Source: Alphaproteobacteria bacterium (GTDB lineage: Bacteria > Pseudomonadota > Alphaproteobacteria > Caulobacterales > Caulobacteraceae). From it: 64,000 bases of DNA. The stretch covers positions 1 through 64,000 of the forward strand of contig JAHJME010000007.1 in NCBI GenBank assembly GCA_018821435.1. The letters run 5' to 3'. Below the pieces are notes generated by a model that was not told the origin of the DNA, ran no database searches, and saw nothing but the letters and a program-made list of their open reading frames with translations. Each line of letters begins with the position of its first letter. The stretch's first letter is position 1. Shown piece by piece: positions 27,107 to 37,227 of the stretch. The translations under genes were made by a program, and so were the position numbers.

Positions 27107-28933
27107 CTACATCCGCTCGGGCGTGGAGACGCCCAGGAGGTCCAGGGCCAGTTCGAGCTGGCGGAGCGTGGTGGCGGCGAGGGTGAGGCGGGAGGCCTTC
27201 ACGGCCGGCTCGGCCTGCATGATCGGGCAGTTGGCGTAGAACTTCGAGAACGACTGGCTGAGGCGGTAGGCGTGTTCGGCCAGCGCGTTCGGGGCCTTCT
27301 TGTCGTAGGCCTCGGTCAGGGCGGCGTCGAAGGCGTCGAGGGTCAGGACCAGGTCGCGTTCGGCGGGCTCGGTCACGGTGACGGGGCCTTGGGCCGCGCC
27401 CTCCCCACCTTCTGCTTCCTGGGCGGCGCGGCGCAGGATGCTCTTCACCCGCACGGCCTGGTAAAGCAGGTAGGGGCCGGTCTTGCCCTCGAAGCTCATG
27501 AAGCGGTCGAGGTCGAAGACGTAGGAGGTGCCGCGGAAGTTCTGCAGGTCGGCGAACTTGAGCGCGGCGACGGCGACCTTGCCGGCGGTGGCTTCGAATT
27601 CCTCGGGCGGCAGGTTTTCGCCGAGCCCGGCCTCCTGCAGGCGCTCGCGGGCCTTGCCCAGCGCCAGCTGGATCAGGTCGTTCAACTTGAGGACGCCGCC
27701 CTCGCGGGTCTTGAACGGCTTGCCGTCGGTCCCGTTCATGGTGCCGAAGCCGATGTGCTCGAGCTGGCCTTCGGTGGCGTAGCCGGCGAGGTAGGCGGCG
27801 CGGAAGACGATCTCGAAGTGGTCGGCCTGGCGCTGGTCGACGCAGTAGATGACGAGGTCGGGACCGAAGGCCTGCTTGCGGTCCAGGATCGTGGCGAGGT
27901 CGGTGGTGCCGTACATCGCCGAGCCTTCGGACGAGACGACCAGCAGCGGGTCGGGGCTGGGGACCGTGACCACCGAGCCGTCGGGCAGCTTCTTCTTCTT
28001 GGTCTCGCCCTCGCGGGCGACGCGGATGATGCGCGCGCCCTGGTCGTCGACCAGCAGGCCCTTGGCGTCCAGTTCGGCGACCATGGGCTGGATCAGGTGC
28101 TCAACGTCGCTCTCGCCCTTCCACCAGTCGAAGTCGACGCCCAGGGCGTGGAAGTCGCGTTCCAGGGCCACGCGGGTGACATCGCGGAAGCGCTGCCACA
28201 GGGCGTAGTAGCCGGGCTGCTTGGTCTGGAGGGCGGCGGTGATCTTGCGGGCGCGGTCGCGGTAGTCGGTGTCGGTCTTCCCCTTGGCGGCGGCCTCCGG
28301 ATAGAGGCGGTCCAGGTCGGCCAGGCTGACGGCGTCGAAGGTCGAGACATCGCCTTCGCCGCCGGCGTTGATGGCCTCGACGACGGCGGCCACGGCGGGC
28401 TGCTCGTCCATGACGGCGCCGATCAGCAGGCCCATCTGGTAGCCCCAGTCGCCGAAGTGGGCGTCGCCGATCACCTCGTCGCCGCGGAAACGGTAGAGGC
28501 GCTTGATGCTCTCGCCGATGATCGAGGCGCGCAGGTGGCCCACGTGCATCGGCTTGGCGACGTTGGGGCCGCCGTAGTCGACGATGATCTTGCGGGCGTG
28601 GGCCACGGTCTCGGCGCCGGCGCGCGGATCGGCGGCGATGGCGTTGGCGCGGTCGGCGAGGGCGGCGTCGGCCAGCTTCAGGTTGATGAAGCCGGGGCCG
28701 GCGATCTCCACCGAGGCCAGGCGCGGGTCGCCCTGGAGCTTCTCGGCCACGGCGGTGGCGATCTCGCGCGGGTTCTTAGCCAACCGCTTGGCGGCGGCCA
28801 GGGCGCCGTTGGACTGGAAGTCGGCCAGGTCGGGGCGGTCGGAGGGGGTGACGCGGCCCAGCTCAGGCGGCGCGCCAATAGCGGCGAAGGCGGCTTCCAC
28901 CGCCTCGCCCAGAACCGATTTCAGATCGCTCAT
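27107..28933 (-). CDS. argS: Arginyl-tRNA synthetase
   Basis: Charges tRNA-Arg with arginine (608 aa, class I). The HIGH-type motif is HVGH at residues 130-133 in [18 protein letters not shown]. The KFKTREGG segment replaces a normal KMSKS loop, as in many ArgS. The N-terminal Arg-specific domain ([19 protein letters not shown]) and the C-terminal DALR anticodon-binding domain ending [10 protein letters not shown] are both complete. Its ATG overlaps the stop of the gene before it by 4 bp (ATGA). Confidence 0.98.
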   Translation of the reverse strand: MSDLKSVLGEAVEAAFAAIGAPPELGRVTPSDRPDLADFQSNGALAAAKRLAKNPREIATAVAEKLQGDPRLASVEIAGPGFINLKLADAALADRANAIAADPRAGAETVAHARKIIVDYGGPNVAKPMHVGHLRASIIGESIKRLYRFRGDEVIGDAHFGDWGYQMGLLIGAVMDEQPAVAAVVEAINAGGEGDVSTFDAVSLADLDRLYPEAAAKGKTDTDYRDRARKITAALQTKQPGYYALWQRFRDVTRVALERDFHALGVDFDWWKGESDVEHLIQPMVAELDAKGLLVDDQGARIIRVAREGETKKKKLPDGSVVTVPSPDPLLVVSSEGSAMYGTTDLATILDRKQAFGPDLVIYCVDQRQADHFEIVFRAAYLAGYATEGQLEHIGFGTMNGTDGKPFKTREGGVLKLNDLIQLALGKARERLQEAGLGENLPPEEFEATAGKVAVAALKFADLQNFRGTSYVFDLDRFMSFEGKTGPYLLYQAVRVKSILRRAAQEAEGGEGAAQGPVTVTEPAERDLVLTLDAFDAALTEAYDKKAPNALAEHAYRLSQSFSKFYANCPIMQAEPAVKASRLTLAATTLRQLELALDLLGVSTPERM

Positions 28934-29622
28934 TGGCTAGGGGTATTGGACGTGGTGCTGGCCTGGCCGACGTTGAGGCGGAAGCGCTTACCTTCGCGAT
29001 TGAAGGCGGCCATCTGCGGCGTGACCTCGAAGCCGATCAGGACCTCGAAGTTCGAGCCCGAGGTGGTGGTCGAGGCGCGCGGGATGGTGATGTTGCCGAT
29101 GTTCTCGGTGACGTAGACGCGGTCCGTGCCCTCCGGGAAGGTCACGGGCAGCTCGAAGGTCTCCTTGGCCAGGACCGTCTTGTTGCGGTCGGTGACGGCG
29201 ACCCAGTAGCGGTAGGTCTTCTGGCGGCCCGAGGCCTGCGGGCCTTTGCCCATCTCGAACAGCACTTCCATGGTCACCTGGATCGGCTGGTCGTCCTTGT
29301 AGGCGCAGCCGGCCGAGATGCCCTGGATCTCGCCCGAGAAGCCGACGTTGGCCGAGGCTTCGCGGTTGTCCTTGAAGTCGACGTAGCGGGCGGCGTCATA
29401 CAGCGACTTCACGAACGGGCAGGGGCCGGCGTTGCGCAGGGCCTGGAGCGGGGCCTGGTTGTCGCCCCACTCTTCCTTCTGCTTGCGCTTCTTGGCGGAC
29501 TCTTCCTGCTGCTTGCGCTGGTCGGCCTCGGGGTCGCGGCGGCCGCTCTGGGCGTACGACAGGGTCGGGACCGTGGTGAGAGCCGCCATCAGGGCGGCGG
29601 CGACGAGCATTTGGCGGCGCAT
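28930..29622 (-). CDS. Conserved hypothetical secreted protein
   Basis: A 230-aa protein with a signal peptide ([20 protein letters not shown], cleaved near SYAQ), then a strongly charged linker (REDPEADQ-type, many K/E/Q, about 26-52) and a beta-rich domain with two cysteines ([18 protein letters not shown] and [12 protein letters not shown]). I do not know its function; similar proteins occur beside argS in related genomes. Translation is coupled to argS by an ATGA overlap, an odd partner for a secreted protein. Confidence 0.82.
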   Translation of the reverse strand: MRRQMLVAAALMAALTTVPTLSYAQSGRRDPEADQRKQQEESAKKRKQKEEWGDNQAPLQALRNAGPCPFVKSLYDAARYVDFKDNREASANVGFSGEIQGISAGCAYKDDQPIQVTMEVLFEMGKGPQASGRQKTYRYWVAVTDRNKTVLAKETFELPVTFPEGTDRVYVTENIGNITIPRASTTTSGSNFEVLIGFEVTPQMAAFNREGKRFRLNVGQASTTSNTPSQ

Positions 29623-29838
29623 AGGAGGCGTCTCGGAAAGAAGGGCCGCGAGAAGGCCGCGGAGTCAGGGGTCTAAGTACAGCCTGACGAATACGGCTGC
29701 AACGCGGCCCTGGGTCCCATCGACGCTTAGCGCGCCCGGCGGACGCGCTTGTTCCCCGACGGCATCTTGAATTGCGCGTCCAGGGTCGATCCATTGGCGC
29801 CGCGCCGCGTCCTCGCGCCGCCACGCCTGGAGCCCTTC

Positions 29839-30540
29839 ATGACGTCCGACACCGGCCCGATCGCGACGTTCGACGATGTCGTCGTCGGCCGCCGCAGCAT
29901 CCGCGGCTACAAGCCCGACCCCGTCCCCAAGGCGGTGATCCGCGAGGTCCTGGAGCTGGCGATGCGGGCGCCGTCCTCGCTGAACACCCAGCCCTGGAAC
30001 TTCTACGTGGTGGCGGGCGCGCCGCTGGACCGAATCCGCGCCGGCAACACCGAGCGGAACCTGGCCGGCGTGCCCGACACGCGCGAGTTCCGCAGCCACG
30101 GCGCCTATGAAGGCCCACACCGCGAGCGGCAGATCGAGATCGCCAAGCAGCTGTTCGCCGCCATGGGCATCGAGCGGCACGATCAGGATCAGCGCCGCGA
30201 CTGGGTGCTGCGCGGCTTCCGCCAGTTCGACGCGCCGGTCTCGGTGGTGGTGACCTACGACCGGTCGATCCACGGCGGCGACATCGCGCCGTTCGACTGT
30301 GGCGCGGTGGCCAATGCGCTGGTCAACGCCGCCTGGTCGCGGGGGCTGGGCTGCGTGATCAACAGCCAGGGGATCATGCAGTCGCCGGTCGTGCGCGAGC
30401 ATGCGGGCATTCCCGACGACCAGGTGATCATGATCTGCATCGCCATGGGCTATCCCAACGACACCTTCCCCGCGAACGCCGTCGTCTCGCGGCGCAAGTC
30501 GGTGGACGACGCGGCGGTGTTCGTGGGCTTCGACGACTAG
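29839..30540 (+). CDS. Nitroreductase family protein (FMN-dependent)
   Basis: A 233-aa flavoprotein-like protein. RRSIRGYKPDPVPKAVIREV with the basic FMN-binding residues, LAMRAPSSLNTQPWNFYVV, and AWSRGLGCVINSQG are standard for the nitroreductase fold. It probably reduces nitro compounds, quinones or related electrophiles using NAD(P)H. The ATG at 29839 follows TGGAGCCC. The longer upstream frame has no family similarity. It diverges from the secreted-protein/argS pair. Confidence 0.93.
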   Translation: MTSDTGPIATFDDVVVGRRSIRGYKPDPVPKAVIREVLELAMRAPSSLNTQPWNFYVVAGAPLDRIRAGNTERNLAGVPDTREFRSHGAYEGPHRERQIEIAKQLFAAMGIERHDQDQRRDWVLRGFRQFDAPVSVVVTYDRSIHGGDIAPFDCGAVANALVNAAWSRGLGCVINSQGIMQSPVVREHAGIPDDQVIMICIAMGYPNDTFPANAVVSRRKSVDDAAVFVGFDD

Positions 30541-30663
30541 CTCGCCGTTCGCGAAACCCCTTGTCCAGCCCCCGGGATCGGGATGTGTTGCGGCCCGGAG
30601 AGGCTTGATCGGGCGATGGCGCCGTCGAAGGACCCCGCGCCGGTCGGACTGAAGGGGGACGAG

Positions 30664-31314
30664 GTGAGGGCGGGCGTCGTCATCGTGGAAGACGATCCGA
30701 TCGTCGCCGCCCATGTGGGGCGCGGCGTGACGGCGCGCGACGAGCTGGCGCTGGTCGGATCGGCCGCGAGCCTCACCGAGGCGCGGTCCCTGATGGATCG
30801 GGATGCCGACCTGTTCATCCTGGATCTGGGCCTGCCCGACGGCAACGGCATCGAGCTGATCGAGGCGATCCGCGCCCGGGACGGCCGGCAGCCGAAGATC
30901 CTGGTGCTGTCGGTGCTGGGCGACGAGGAGACCGTCCTGGCCGCCGTCCTGGCCGGGGCCGATGGCTACCTGCTGAAGGACCTGGACAGCCTGGACATCG
31001 GCCAGCAGGCCGCCGACGCCCTGGCCGGCGACGCGCCGCTGTCGCCCAGCATCGCCGGTTATGTGCTGCGCCACCTGCGCCGGCAGGAGGGACGGGCCAA
31101 GCCGGAGGACGCCGATCCGGTGCTGTCGCCGCGCGAGATCGAACTGCTGCAGCTGCTGGCGCGCGGGTACAGCAACAAGGCGGCGGCGGCCGAGTTCGGG
31201 ATTTCAGCGCACACGATCGGCGACCACGTGAAGTCGATCTATCGCAAGCTTCGGGTGAGCAATCGGGGCGAGGCGATGGTCCAGGCGTTCCGCAGCGGAC
31301 TGCTGCACCTGTGA
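30664..31314 (+). CDS. Two-component response regulator, NarL/FixJ type
   Basis: A 216-aa regulator: receiver domain (about 1-120) with acidic pocket VIVEDD and phospho-acceptor Asp in LFILDLGLPDGNG, conserved Lys in LLKDLDS, and a LuxR-type helix-turn-helix at the C-terminus (LSPREIELLQLLARGYSNKAAAAEFGIS...). I choose the GTG at 30664 because AAGGGGGACGAG lies just upstream; ATG at 30616 is possible. Its stop overlaps the kinase start (GTGA), so the pair forms one system. Confidence 0.93.
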   Translation: MRAGVVIVEDDPIVAAHVGRGVTARDELALVGSAASLTEARSLMDRDADLFILDLGLPDGNGIELIEAIRARDGRQPKILVLSVLGDEETVLAAVLAGADGYLLKDLDSLDIGQQAADALAGDAPLSPSIAGYVLRHLRRQEGRAKPEDADPVLSPREIELLQLLARGYSNKAAAAEFGISAHTIGDHVKSIYRKLRVSNRGEAMVQAFRSGLLHL

Positions 31315-33065
31315 CAGCGGTCGGCGCGCGGACGGGATGGCGCCGCGCGCTGACCGTCATCCTGGGCGCGCAACTGCTGTTCTGGAGCGCGTACGGCCTG
31401 ATCGTCCTGGGCCTGCGGCAGGCCGGCGCGAGCGAGGCCCAGCGCCTTCCGGCGGCGGCGGCGACGCTGTCCTTGTCGCCTGGCCGCGCGGGCGCCTTTG
31501 TCGCCGGCCTGTCCGGCCCCGCGGTCCTGCGCATCCCGGGGTGGCAGCCGGTGATCGTGTCGCCGGGCCAGGCGAGCCTGCTGTCGCGCGGCGAGGTCGG
31601 CGCCGCGCCGGGCCGAGGGTCGCTGACCTGTCTCGGGGCGCCCTGCGCCGGCCGCCCCGACGCCTACGCCGGCCCGATCGAGGCCATGCGCAAGGCCGCC
31701 GCGCTGGAGCGGTTCCAACGCTTCGACATGGTGTGGCTGGCCGTCGCCCAGGCGATGATCCTGGGCGCGGCGCTGCTGGTCCTGCTGCCGGTCAATCGCA
31801 ATTCGCGCCTGCAGGTCGCCACCGGGGTCTTCATGATCCTGGTCGGGGCGGACGCCTGGCTGACGGCCTTCGGGGCCGCCGCCCTGCCGTACGCCGGGTT
31901 CCCGCTGCTGCGCTATGGCGTCGAGTACCTGATGCTGGCCGCGGCGGCGGTTTCGGTGAACGCCTTCGCGGGATGGCGGCCGCGCGAGGCCTGGGCGGCC
32001 GGCGCAGGCTTCGCCGTCGCGTTCGCCGTCCTGGTCGCGACCCTGTTGGCGGGCGGTCGCTTCGACGTGGCGACCGCCTGGCTCGACGCCGCCGCCATGA
32101 CCCTCCTGACCGGCTACGGCGGCCTGGCCCTGCTGCGGATGGCCCGCACCGCGCCGGGTCCGGCGATCCGGGTGCTGGCGCTGCTGATGGTCGGCCTGGC
32201 CTCGATCGTCTTCGACCTGTTCCTGTTTCCCCCGCCGTCCCACTTCGTGCTCCAGGCCTCGGTCCTGGCGCCGCCGCTGACCACCTTCGGCATCCTGTTC
32301 GAGATCGCGCTGCAGGGCCGGCGGCTGAACCAGGAGGCGGAGGGCGCGCGCAGCGACCTGGAACGGCAGGTGCTTGAGCAGGACGCGAGCCTGCTGCGCT
32401 CGTCGCAGCTGCTGCGCCATCAGGAACGCCTGATCGCGGTCGACGCCGAGCGCCAGCGCCTGCTGCGCGACATGCATGACGGCGTCGGCGGCGTGCTGAC
32501 CCACCTCCTGCTCGACGTGCGCGCCAACCGCCTGAGCGCCGCGGAGATCGAGCAGGGGCTCCAGGCGGCGGTGGACGATCTGCGCAACATGGCCAGCGCG
32601 ATCGACGCGGGGAACGAGCCGATCGACGAAGCCCTGGCGATGTTCCGCGAGCGCCTGGCGGGCCGCCTCGCCCGCGCGGGCGTCACCTTCGATTATCGGT
32701 GCGACCTGGCGGTCCCGGCGCCCAGCCTGGACGCGCGGCGGCTGCTCAGCCTGTATCGACTGCTGCAGGAGGGCGTCGCCAACAGCCTGCGCCACGCCGC
32801 GCCGTCGCGGATCGAGCTGGCGGCCGAGACGGGCGGCGGCGGCGCGATCCGCATCCTGCTGTCGGACGATGGCGCGGGGTTCGAGCCGCAGCACGCCGCC
32901 GGCTCGCCGGGCGAGGGGCGGGGGCTGGCCAACATGCGCCGCCGCGCCGTCCAGATGGGGGGCGAACTGGCCATCGAAAGCGGCCCCGGACAGGGCGCGC
33001 GGCTGATCCTGACGATCCCGATCGTGGCGCCGACGACCTCGAAATCGCGAATTTCGGCGACTTAA
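31311..33065 (+). CDS. Sensor histidine kinase, HPK7/HisKA_3 type
   Basis: A 584-aa membrane kinase, partner of the NarL-type regulator immediately before it (4 bp GTGA overlap). Signal anchor (about 12-35), periplasmic region (about 36-135), then six or seven membrane helices (about 140-330), a coiled linker, the dimerisation H-box ERQRLLRDMHDGVGGVLTHL with the phospho-His, and the ATPase domain with LLQEGVANSLRHAAPS, LLSDDGAGFE and GRGLANMRRRA. The multi-helix sensor resembles the 7TM-DISM layout. Confidence 0.93.
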   Translation: MTAVGARTGWRRALTVILGAQLLFWSAYGLIVLGLRQAGASEAQRLPAAAATLSLSPGRAGAFVAGLSGPAVLRIPGWQPVIVSPGQASLLSRGEVGAAPGRGSLTCLGAPCAGRPDAYAGPIEAMRKAAALERFQRFDMVWLAVAQAMILGAALLVLLPVNRNSRLQVATGVFMILVGADAWLTAFGAAALPYAGFPLLRYGVEYLMLAAAAVSVNAFAGWRPREAWAAGAGFAVAFAVLVATLLAGGRFDVATAWLDAAAMTLLTGYGGLALLRMARTAPGPAIRVLALLMVGLASIVFDLFLFPPPSHFVLQASVLAPPLTTFGILFEIALQGRRLNQEAEGARSDLERQVLEQDASLLRSSQLLRHQERLIAVDAERQRLLRDMHDGVGGVLTHLLLDVRANRLSAAEIEQGLQAAVDDLRNMASAIDAGNEPIDEALAMFRERLAGRLARAGVTFDYRCDLAVPAPSLDARRLLSLYRLLQEGVANSLRHAAPSRIELAAETGGGGAIRILLSDDGAGFEPQHAAGSPGEGRGLANMRRRAVQMGGELAIESGPGQGARLILTIPIVAPTTSKSRISAT

Positions 33066-33184
33066 CCGCCCTGTATCCCCGGAACGCGGGATTGTGGTCC
33101 GCGCTCGCCCGACAAAGCATGGCGCCAGGATTTTTCCGGCGGGTCCGCCCTGTCGGCCGTGGCGTCAGTGGGAGTGCAGAGTCG

Positions 33185-33802
33185 ATGAACAAGCTTGCCA
33201 GTCTTCTCGCCGGCGTGGGCGCGGCCGTGGCGCTGGCCGCCCCGGCCCACGCGGTGGACTTCGTCCTGGAGTCGCATGTGGGCGACGCCTGGACCTACAC
33301 GCTGGTCTACGACCCGTTCGACAACATGAGCTTCGCGGAGTCCGGCGTCCACCCGACCATCACCCTGACCGGACTGTCCGGCGTGACCGCCGTCAGCGGC
33401 CCAACCAGCACCGACTTCCCGAACCAGGAGATCAACGACGTTCAGTTGCAGTGGACGGGGAGCATCCTGGACGGCGGCGCGACGGTCGTGTTCGCCAACC
33501 TCCTGCAGCGGGTCGGCACCGGCAATTACAGTACACTGAAGCACGTCTACGGCTTCACCCTGACCGCGCCGGGCGCGGTCGAGGGCGAGGTCGGCCTTGC
33601 GACCAACGGCTTCTACTACGGCGCCTTTCCGGCCAACACGAACGGCGGGATGAACCCCGCCAACGACCGGGACATCGCCAAGACGACAGCCGGTCCCGTG
33701 GCGGCGTCCGTCCCCGAGCCCGCCACCTGGGCGATGATGATCCTGGGCTTCGCCGCCACGGGCGGAGCCGTGCGACGCCGCCGCGCCGCGACGCCGGCCT
33801 GA
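33185..33802 (+). CDS. PEPxxWA-CTERM sorting domain protein 3
   Basis: A 205-aa secreted protein: signal peptide (NKLASLLAGVGAAVALAAPAHA), beta-rich domain with Asn/Gly/Asp-rich loops, and the tag VPEPATWAMMILGFAATGG then basic RRRR. It lies 119 bp after the sensor kinase gene and 40 bp before a second PEPxxWA gene; the two may form one unit under the control of the two-component pair, by inference from proximity only. Confidence 0.9.
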   Translation: MNKLASLLAGVGAAVALAAPAHAVDFVLESHVGDAWTYTLVYDPFDNMSFAESGVHPTITLTGLSGVTAVSGPTSTDFPNQEINDVQLQWTGSILDGGATVVFANLLQRVGTGNYSTLKHVYGFTLTAPGAVEGEVGLATNGFYYGAFPANTNGGMNPANDRDIAKTTAGPVAASVPEPATWAMMILGFAATGGAVRRRRAATPA

Positions 33803-33842
33803 CCCCAACCCGACCTCAGTTCAAAGCATGAGAGACCACAAG

Positions 33843-34577
33843 ATGATGAAGCGCGTCCTGCCGTTCGCGGCGGTCCTCAGCGTGGCGGGCGCCGCGCAGG
33901 CCGACACCTTCCACGTGACCTTCGAAGCCCCGGGCGTACAGACGTCGACGGCCAGCTTCAGTTCGGTGGGGATCGAGACCTTCGACGGCGTGGCGCAGGG
34001 CGCCAGCCGGTCGTTCACGACCGACTTCGGGTCGGGCGGTGTCATCACCGGCAGCTATGCCGGTGTCGATATCCTCGGCGCCGACCAGTACGGCGGCGCG
34101 GGCGGGGCGGGGAACTTCGCCAGCACCTTCAGCGGCTATTCGCTGGGGCTGAGCACGTCGGATCCGGCCGGGATCAACTACTTCGGCTTCTGGCTGTCGG
34201 CGCTGGACAGCGGCAACACCGTGACGTTCTCGCGGGCTGGGAGCACCCTCTTCAGCTTCACGCCAGTCGACGTCCTGGCGCTGGTGGGCGGCAACCCCGC
34301 CTACTTCGGCAATCCGAACGCCGGCGGCGCGAACGGCGGCCAGCCCTATGTCTTCCTGAACTTCTTCGACACGGACGGCGCCTTCGACACCGTCACGTTC
34401 TCGGAGGGCCTCGCCAACGCAGGCTACGAATCCGACAACCACACGGTGGGCTTCTACACGGCCCAGAGCGGCACGCCGGTTCCCGAGCCGGCCGCCTGGG
34501 CGACGATGATCCTGGGCTTCGCCGGCGTGGGCGCGATGGCGCGCCGGCGCGTCGGGCTGGCGTTGCGGGCCGGCTAA
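33843..34577 (+). CDS. PEPxxWA-CTERM sorting domain protein 4
   Basis: A 244-aa secreted protein: signal peptide (MMKRVLPFAAVLSVAGAAQA), beta-sandwich-like domain with INYFGFWLSALDSGNTVTFS, and the tag VPEPAAWATMILGFAGVGA plus RRRV. ATG at 33843 (GAGAG upstream) or 33828. The domain resembles a group of PEP-CTERM proteins with an internal TFSRAGSTLFSFTPVDV motif. It follows PEPxxWA gene 3 closely, and the two differ in the mature part, so they are not a recent duplication. Confidence 0.9.
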   Translation: MMKRVLPFAAVLSVAGAAQADTFHVTFEAPGVQTSTASFSSVGIETFDGVAQGASRSFTTDFGSGGVITGSYAGVDILGADQYGGAGGAGNFASTFSGYSLGLSTSDPAGINYFGFWLSALDSGNTVTFSRAGSTLFSFTPVDVLALVGGNPAYFGNPNAGGANGGQPYVFLNFFDTDGAFDTVTFSEGLANAGYESDNHTVGFYTAQSGTPVPEPAAWATMILGFAGVGAMARRRVGLALRAG

Positions 34578-34637
34578 GCCGCCGCCTGCGCCGGATGGGT
34601 GCTGGAACTCGGCGGGCCGGGGCACTAGGTTCCGGCC

Positions 34638-35579
34638 ATGTCGAGCCGTCCGCCCCTCACCATCCTGCTGGCCAGCCCTCGCGGCTTCTGCGCGGGGGTG
34701 GACCGGGCGATCCAGATCGTCGAGCGGGCGATCGCGAAGTATGGGGCGCCGGTCTATGTGCGCCACGAGATCGTGCACAACCGCCATGTGGTCGATCGGC
34801 TGAAGGCGCTGGGCGCGGTGTTCGTGGAAGAGCTGGACGAGTGCCCGCCGGACCGACCGGTGGTGTTCTCGGCCCACGGGGTGCCCAAGTCGGTGCCGGC
34901 CGACGCCAAGGCGCGCAAGATGCTATTCCTGGACGCGACCTGTCCGCTGGTCTCGAAGGTGCATGTGGAGGCGGGCCGCCACTTCGACGCCGGCCGCGAG
35001 ATCGTGCTCATCGGCCACGCGGGGCACCCGGAGGTGGTGGGCACCATGGGCCAGCTGCCCGACGGCGCGGTGGCGCTGATCGAGACGGTGGAGGACGCGC
35101 GTGCGTTCCAGCCGCGCGACGCGGGCAATGTGGCGTTCGTCACCCAGACCACGCTGTCGGTGGACGACACCGCCGACATCGTCGCGGCGTTGCGGGCGCG
35201 GTTCCCCGAGATCGCCGCGCCGCACAAGGAAGACATCTGCTACGCGACCACGAACCGTCAGGACGCGGTGAAGGCCATCGCCGCGCGGTCGCAGGTGCTG
35301 CTGGTGCTGGGCAGCGCCAACTCCTCGAACTCGGTGCGGCTGGCCGAGGTGGGCCAGAGGTCGGGGGCGCGGTCGTACCTGATCGACGACGCCGGCAGCC
35401 TGGACATGGCGTGGGTGGACGGCGCGACGATCGTGGGCGTCACGGCCGGCGCCTCGGCGCCTGAGGTGCTGGTGCAAGGCGTGATCGACAAGCTGGGCGC
35501 GAGCTTCGACGTGACGGTCGAGGAGATCGACACGGCGCGGGAGACGGTGACGTTCAAGCTGCCCCGGGCGGTGGCTTAG
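34638..35579 (+). CDS. ispH: 4-hydroxy-3-methylbut-2-enyl diphosphate reductase (IspH/LytB)
   Basis: Last enzyme of the non-mevalonate isoprenoid pathway, an iron-sulfur protein (313 aa) that makes IPP and DMAPP. The three cluster cysteines are present: Cys18 ([11 protein letters not shown]), Cys102 (LDATCPLV) and Cys201 ([11 protein letters not shown]). Conserved His are in IVHNRH, SAHGVP and [13 protein letters not shown]. It starts a run ispH-thrB-rnhA that is a known alphaproteobacterial gene order. Confidence 0.98.
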   Translation: MSSRPPLTILLASPRGFCAGVDRAIQIVERAIAKYGAPVYVRHEIVHNRHVVDRLKALGAVFVEELDECPPDRPVVFSAHGVPKSVPADAKARKMLFLDATCPLVSKVHVEAGRHFDAGREIVLIGHAGHPEVVGTMGQLPDGAVALIETVEDARAFQPRDAGNVAFVTQTTLSVDDTADIVAALRARFPEIAAPHKEDICYATTNRQDAVKAIAARSQVLLVLGSANSSNSVRLAEVGQRSGARSYLIDDAGSLDMAWVDGATIVGVTAGASAPEVLVQGVIDKLGASFDVTVEEIDTARETVTFKLPRAVA

Positions 35580-35591
35580 GGGTAAAACCCT

Positions 35592-35690
35592 ATTCATCCC
35601 CGCGAACGCGGGGACCCAGGCTTCTTTCGTTTGGCGTTGGCGGCGGATTGGGGCGCAAGTCTGGGTCCCCGCATTCGCGGGGATGAGTAT
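35592..35690. repeat. CCCCGCG-type inverted-repeat element upstream of thrB
   Basis: Imperfect inverted arms of about 32 bp at 35592-35623 and 35657-35690: the left reads ATTCATCCCCGCGAACGCGG then GGACCCAGG, the right is its complement with few differences. Each arm also has an internal CCCCGCG/CGCGGGG hairpin. It fills the ispH-thrB gap (165 bp) and is of REP type; if transcribed, it would fold into a large hairpin. Confidence 0.75.
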
Positions 35691-35744
35691 CGTCGGGCAT
35701 TCTGTCGACTTGACCGTCCGCGCGACGTCGCCCATCGGGAGCCC

Positions 35745-36770
35745 ATGGCGGTCTATACGGACATCACCGACGACGAGCTGGCGACGCTGCTGGCCGACTT
35801 CGACCTGGGCGCCCCGCTGGCGTTCAAGGGGATCGCGGAGGGGGTGTCGAACTCCAACTTCCTGCTGGAGACCGAGGGCGGGCGCTTCATCCTCACGGTC
35901 TACGAGAGCCGGACGAACCCCGACGACCTGCCGTATTTCCTGGAGCTGATGCGCTGGCTGGCGCGGCACGACTATCCGTCGGCCGAGCCGATGGGCGACC
36001 GGCAGGGCGAGCTGATCAAGCACGTGCGGGGCAAGCCCTGCGCCATCACCGGGTTCCTGAACGGCCTGTCGGTGCGACGGCCGACGGCGGCGCACTGCCG
36101 CGAGGCGGGCGGCGGGCTGGCGGGGCTGCATCTGGCCGCCGACGGCTTTCCGATTGCGCGGGAGAACGACCTGGGCCAGCCGGCCTGGGCGAAGATGTTC
36201 GAGGGCCTGGAGGGCGCGGCCGAGGGGCTGAAGCCCGGCCTGTCGCAGACCATCGCGGACGACCTGGCCATGCTGGCGCAGCGGTGGCCGACGGATCTGC
36301 CGGCCGGCGTCTGTCACGCCGATTTCTTCCCGGACAACGTGTTCTTCACCGGCGGCCGGTTCTCGGGCGCCATCGACTTCTACTTCGCCTGCACGGACGC
36401 CTTCGCCTACGACGTGGCGGCGGCGCTGAACGCCTGGTGCTTCGAGCCGGACGGCAGTTTCAACATCACCTCGGCGCGACAGTTCCTGAGCGGCTACGAG
36501 GCGCTGCGGCCGCTGAGCGACGCGGAGCGGGCGGCGCTGCCGGTGCTGGCGCACGGGGCGGCGATGCGGTTCTTCCTGACGCGGCTGTACGACTGGGGCA
36601 CGACGCCGGCCGGGGCGCTGGTGCGGCCCAAGGATCCGCTGGAGTACGAGCGCAAGCTGGCGGTGCATCGCAGCGCGCCGGATCTGGTGCTGTTCGGCTC
36701 CTCCTTCGCCAAGGCTTCGGAGGACAAGGCCGCCGCGGACCCGTCGTCCGAAGCTCTGCGAGGCGCGTAG
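35745..36770 (+). CDS. thrB: Homoserine kinase, APH-fold type, with repeat-derived C-terminal tail
   Basis: Phosphorylates homoserine in threonine synthesis (341 aa). This is the kinase type with the aminoglycoside-phosphotransferase fold: [18 protein letters not shown] near the N-terminus, catalytic [11 protein letters not shown], and metal-binding IDFYFACTD. The usual protein ends about residue 315. Here about 25 more residues follow ([21 protein letters not shown]), encoded by a palindromic repeat (stem GCTTCGGA 36714-36721 and TCCGAAGC 36747-36754). Start ATG at 35745; no longer start is supported. Confidence 0.95.
   Translation: MAVYTDITDDELATLLADFDLGAPLAFKGIAEGVSNSNFLLETEGGRFILTVYESRTNPDDLPYFLELMRWLARHDYPSAEPMGDRQGELIKHVRGKPCAITGFLNGLSVRRPTAAHCREAGGGLAGLHLAADGFPIARENDLGQPAWAKMFEGLEGAAEGLKPGLSQTIADDLAMLAQRWPTDLPAGVCHADFFPDNVFFTGGRFSGAIDFYFACTDAFAYDVAAALNAWCFEPDGSFNITSARQFLSGYEALRPLSDAERAALPVLAHGAAMRFFLTRLYDWGTTPAGALVRPKDPLEYERKLAVHRSAPDLVLFGSSFAKASEDKAAADPSSEALRGA
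36695..36770. repeat. Protein-coding palindromic repeat at the 3' end of thrB
   Basis: Inverted arms GGCTTCGGAGGAC (36713-36725) and GTCCGAAGCT (36746-36755, perfect core GCTTCGGA/TCCGAAGC) form a hairpin within the last codons of thrB. The encoded [10 protein letters not shown] string is one I recognise from many unrelated proteobacterial proteins, as expected of a dispersed repeat that lands in coding sequence. Confidence 0.6.
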
Positions 36771-36774
36771 GAGG

Positions 36775-37227
36775 ATGACCCCCGGCGTGGTGATCTATAC
36801 CGACGGCGCGTGCTCGGGGAATCCGGGGCCGGGGGGCTGGGGCGCGATCCTGATGCACGGGACCAGCGTCAAGGAGCTGTCCGGCGGGGAGCTGCAGACC
36901 ACCAACAACCGGATGGAGCTGATGGGCGCCATCGGGGCGCTGGAGGCGCTGACCAAGCCGTGCCAGGTCGAGCTGCACACCGACAGCACCTATGTGATGA
37001 AGGGCATCTCGGAGTGGATCCACAACTGGAAGCGCCGGGGCTGGAAGACCGCCGACGGCAAGCCGGTGAAGAACGACGACCTGTGGCGCAGGCTGGATGA
37101 GGCCCGCGCGCGGCACGACGTGAAGTGGCGCTGGGTGAAGGGCCACTCCGGCCACGAGCACAACGACCGCGCCGACGAGCTGGCGCGGCGCGGACTGGAA
37201 GATACGCGGGCGGCGGCGGGGCGCTAG
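36775..37227 (+). CDS. rnhA: Ribonuclease HI
   Basis: Cuts RNA in RNA-DNA hybrids (150 aa). All active-site residues are present in E. coli numbering: Asp10 ([12 protein letters not shown]), Glu48 ([10 protein letters not shown]), Asp70 ([11 protein letters not shown]), His124 ([10 protein letters not shown]) and Asp134 ([10 protein letters not shown]). A strong ribosome binding site (TAGGAGG) overlaps the thrB stop 4 bp upstream. The stop shares CTAG with the stop of the convergent PEPxxWA gene. Confidence 0.98.
   Translation: MTPGVVIYTDGACSGNPGPGGWGAILMHGTSVKELSGGELQTTNNRMELMGAIGALEALTKPCQVELHTDSTYVMKGISEWIHNWKRRGWKTADGKPVKNDDLWRRLDEARARHDVKWRWVKGHSGHEHNDRADELARRGLEDTRAAAGR

Noticed and set aside
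36714..36770. A frameshift at the end of thrB
   Set aside because: The frame stays open to a stop 4 bp before rnhA; the odd tail is better explained by an in-frame repeat.
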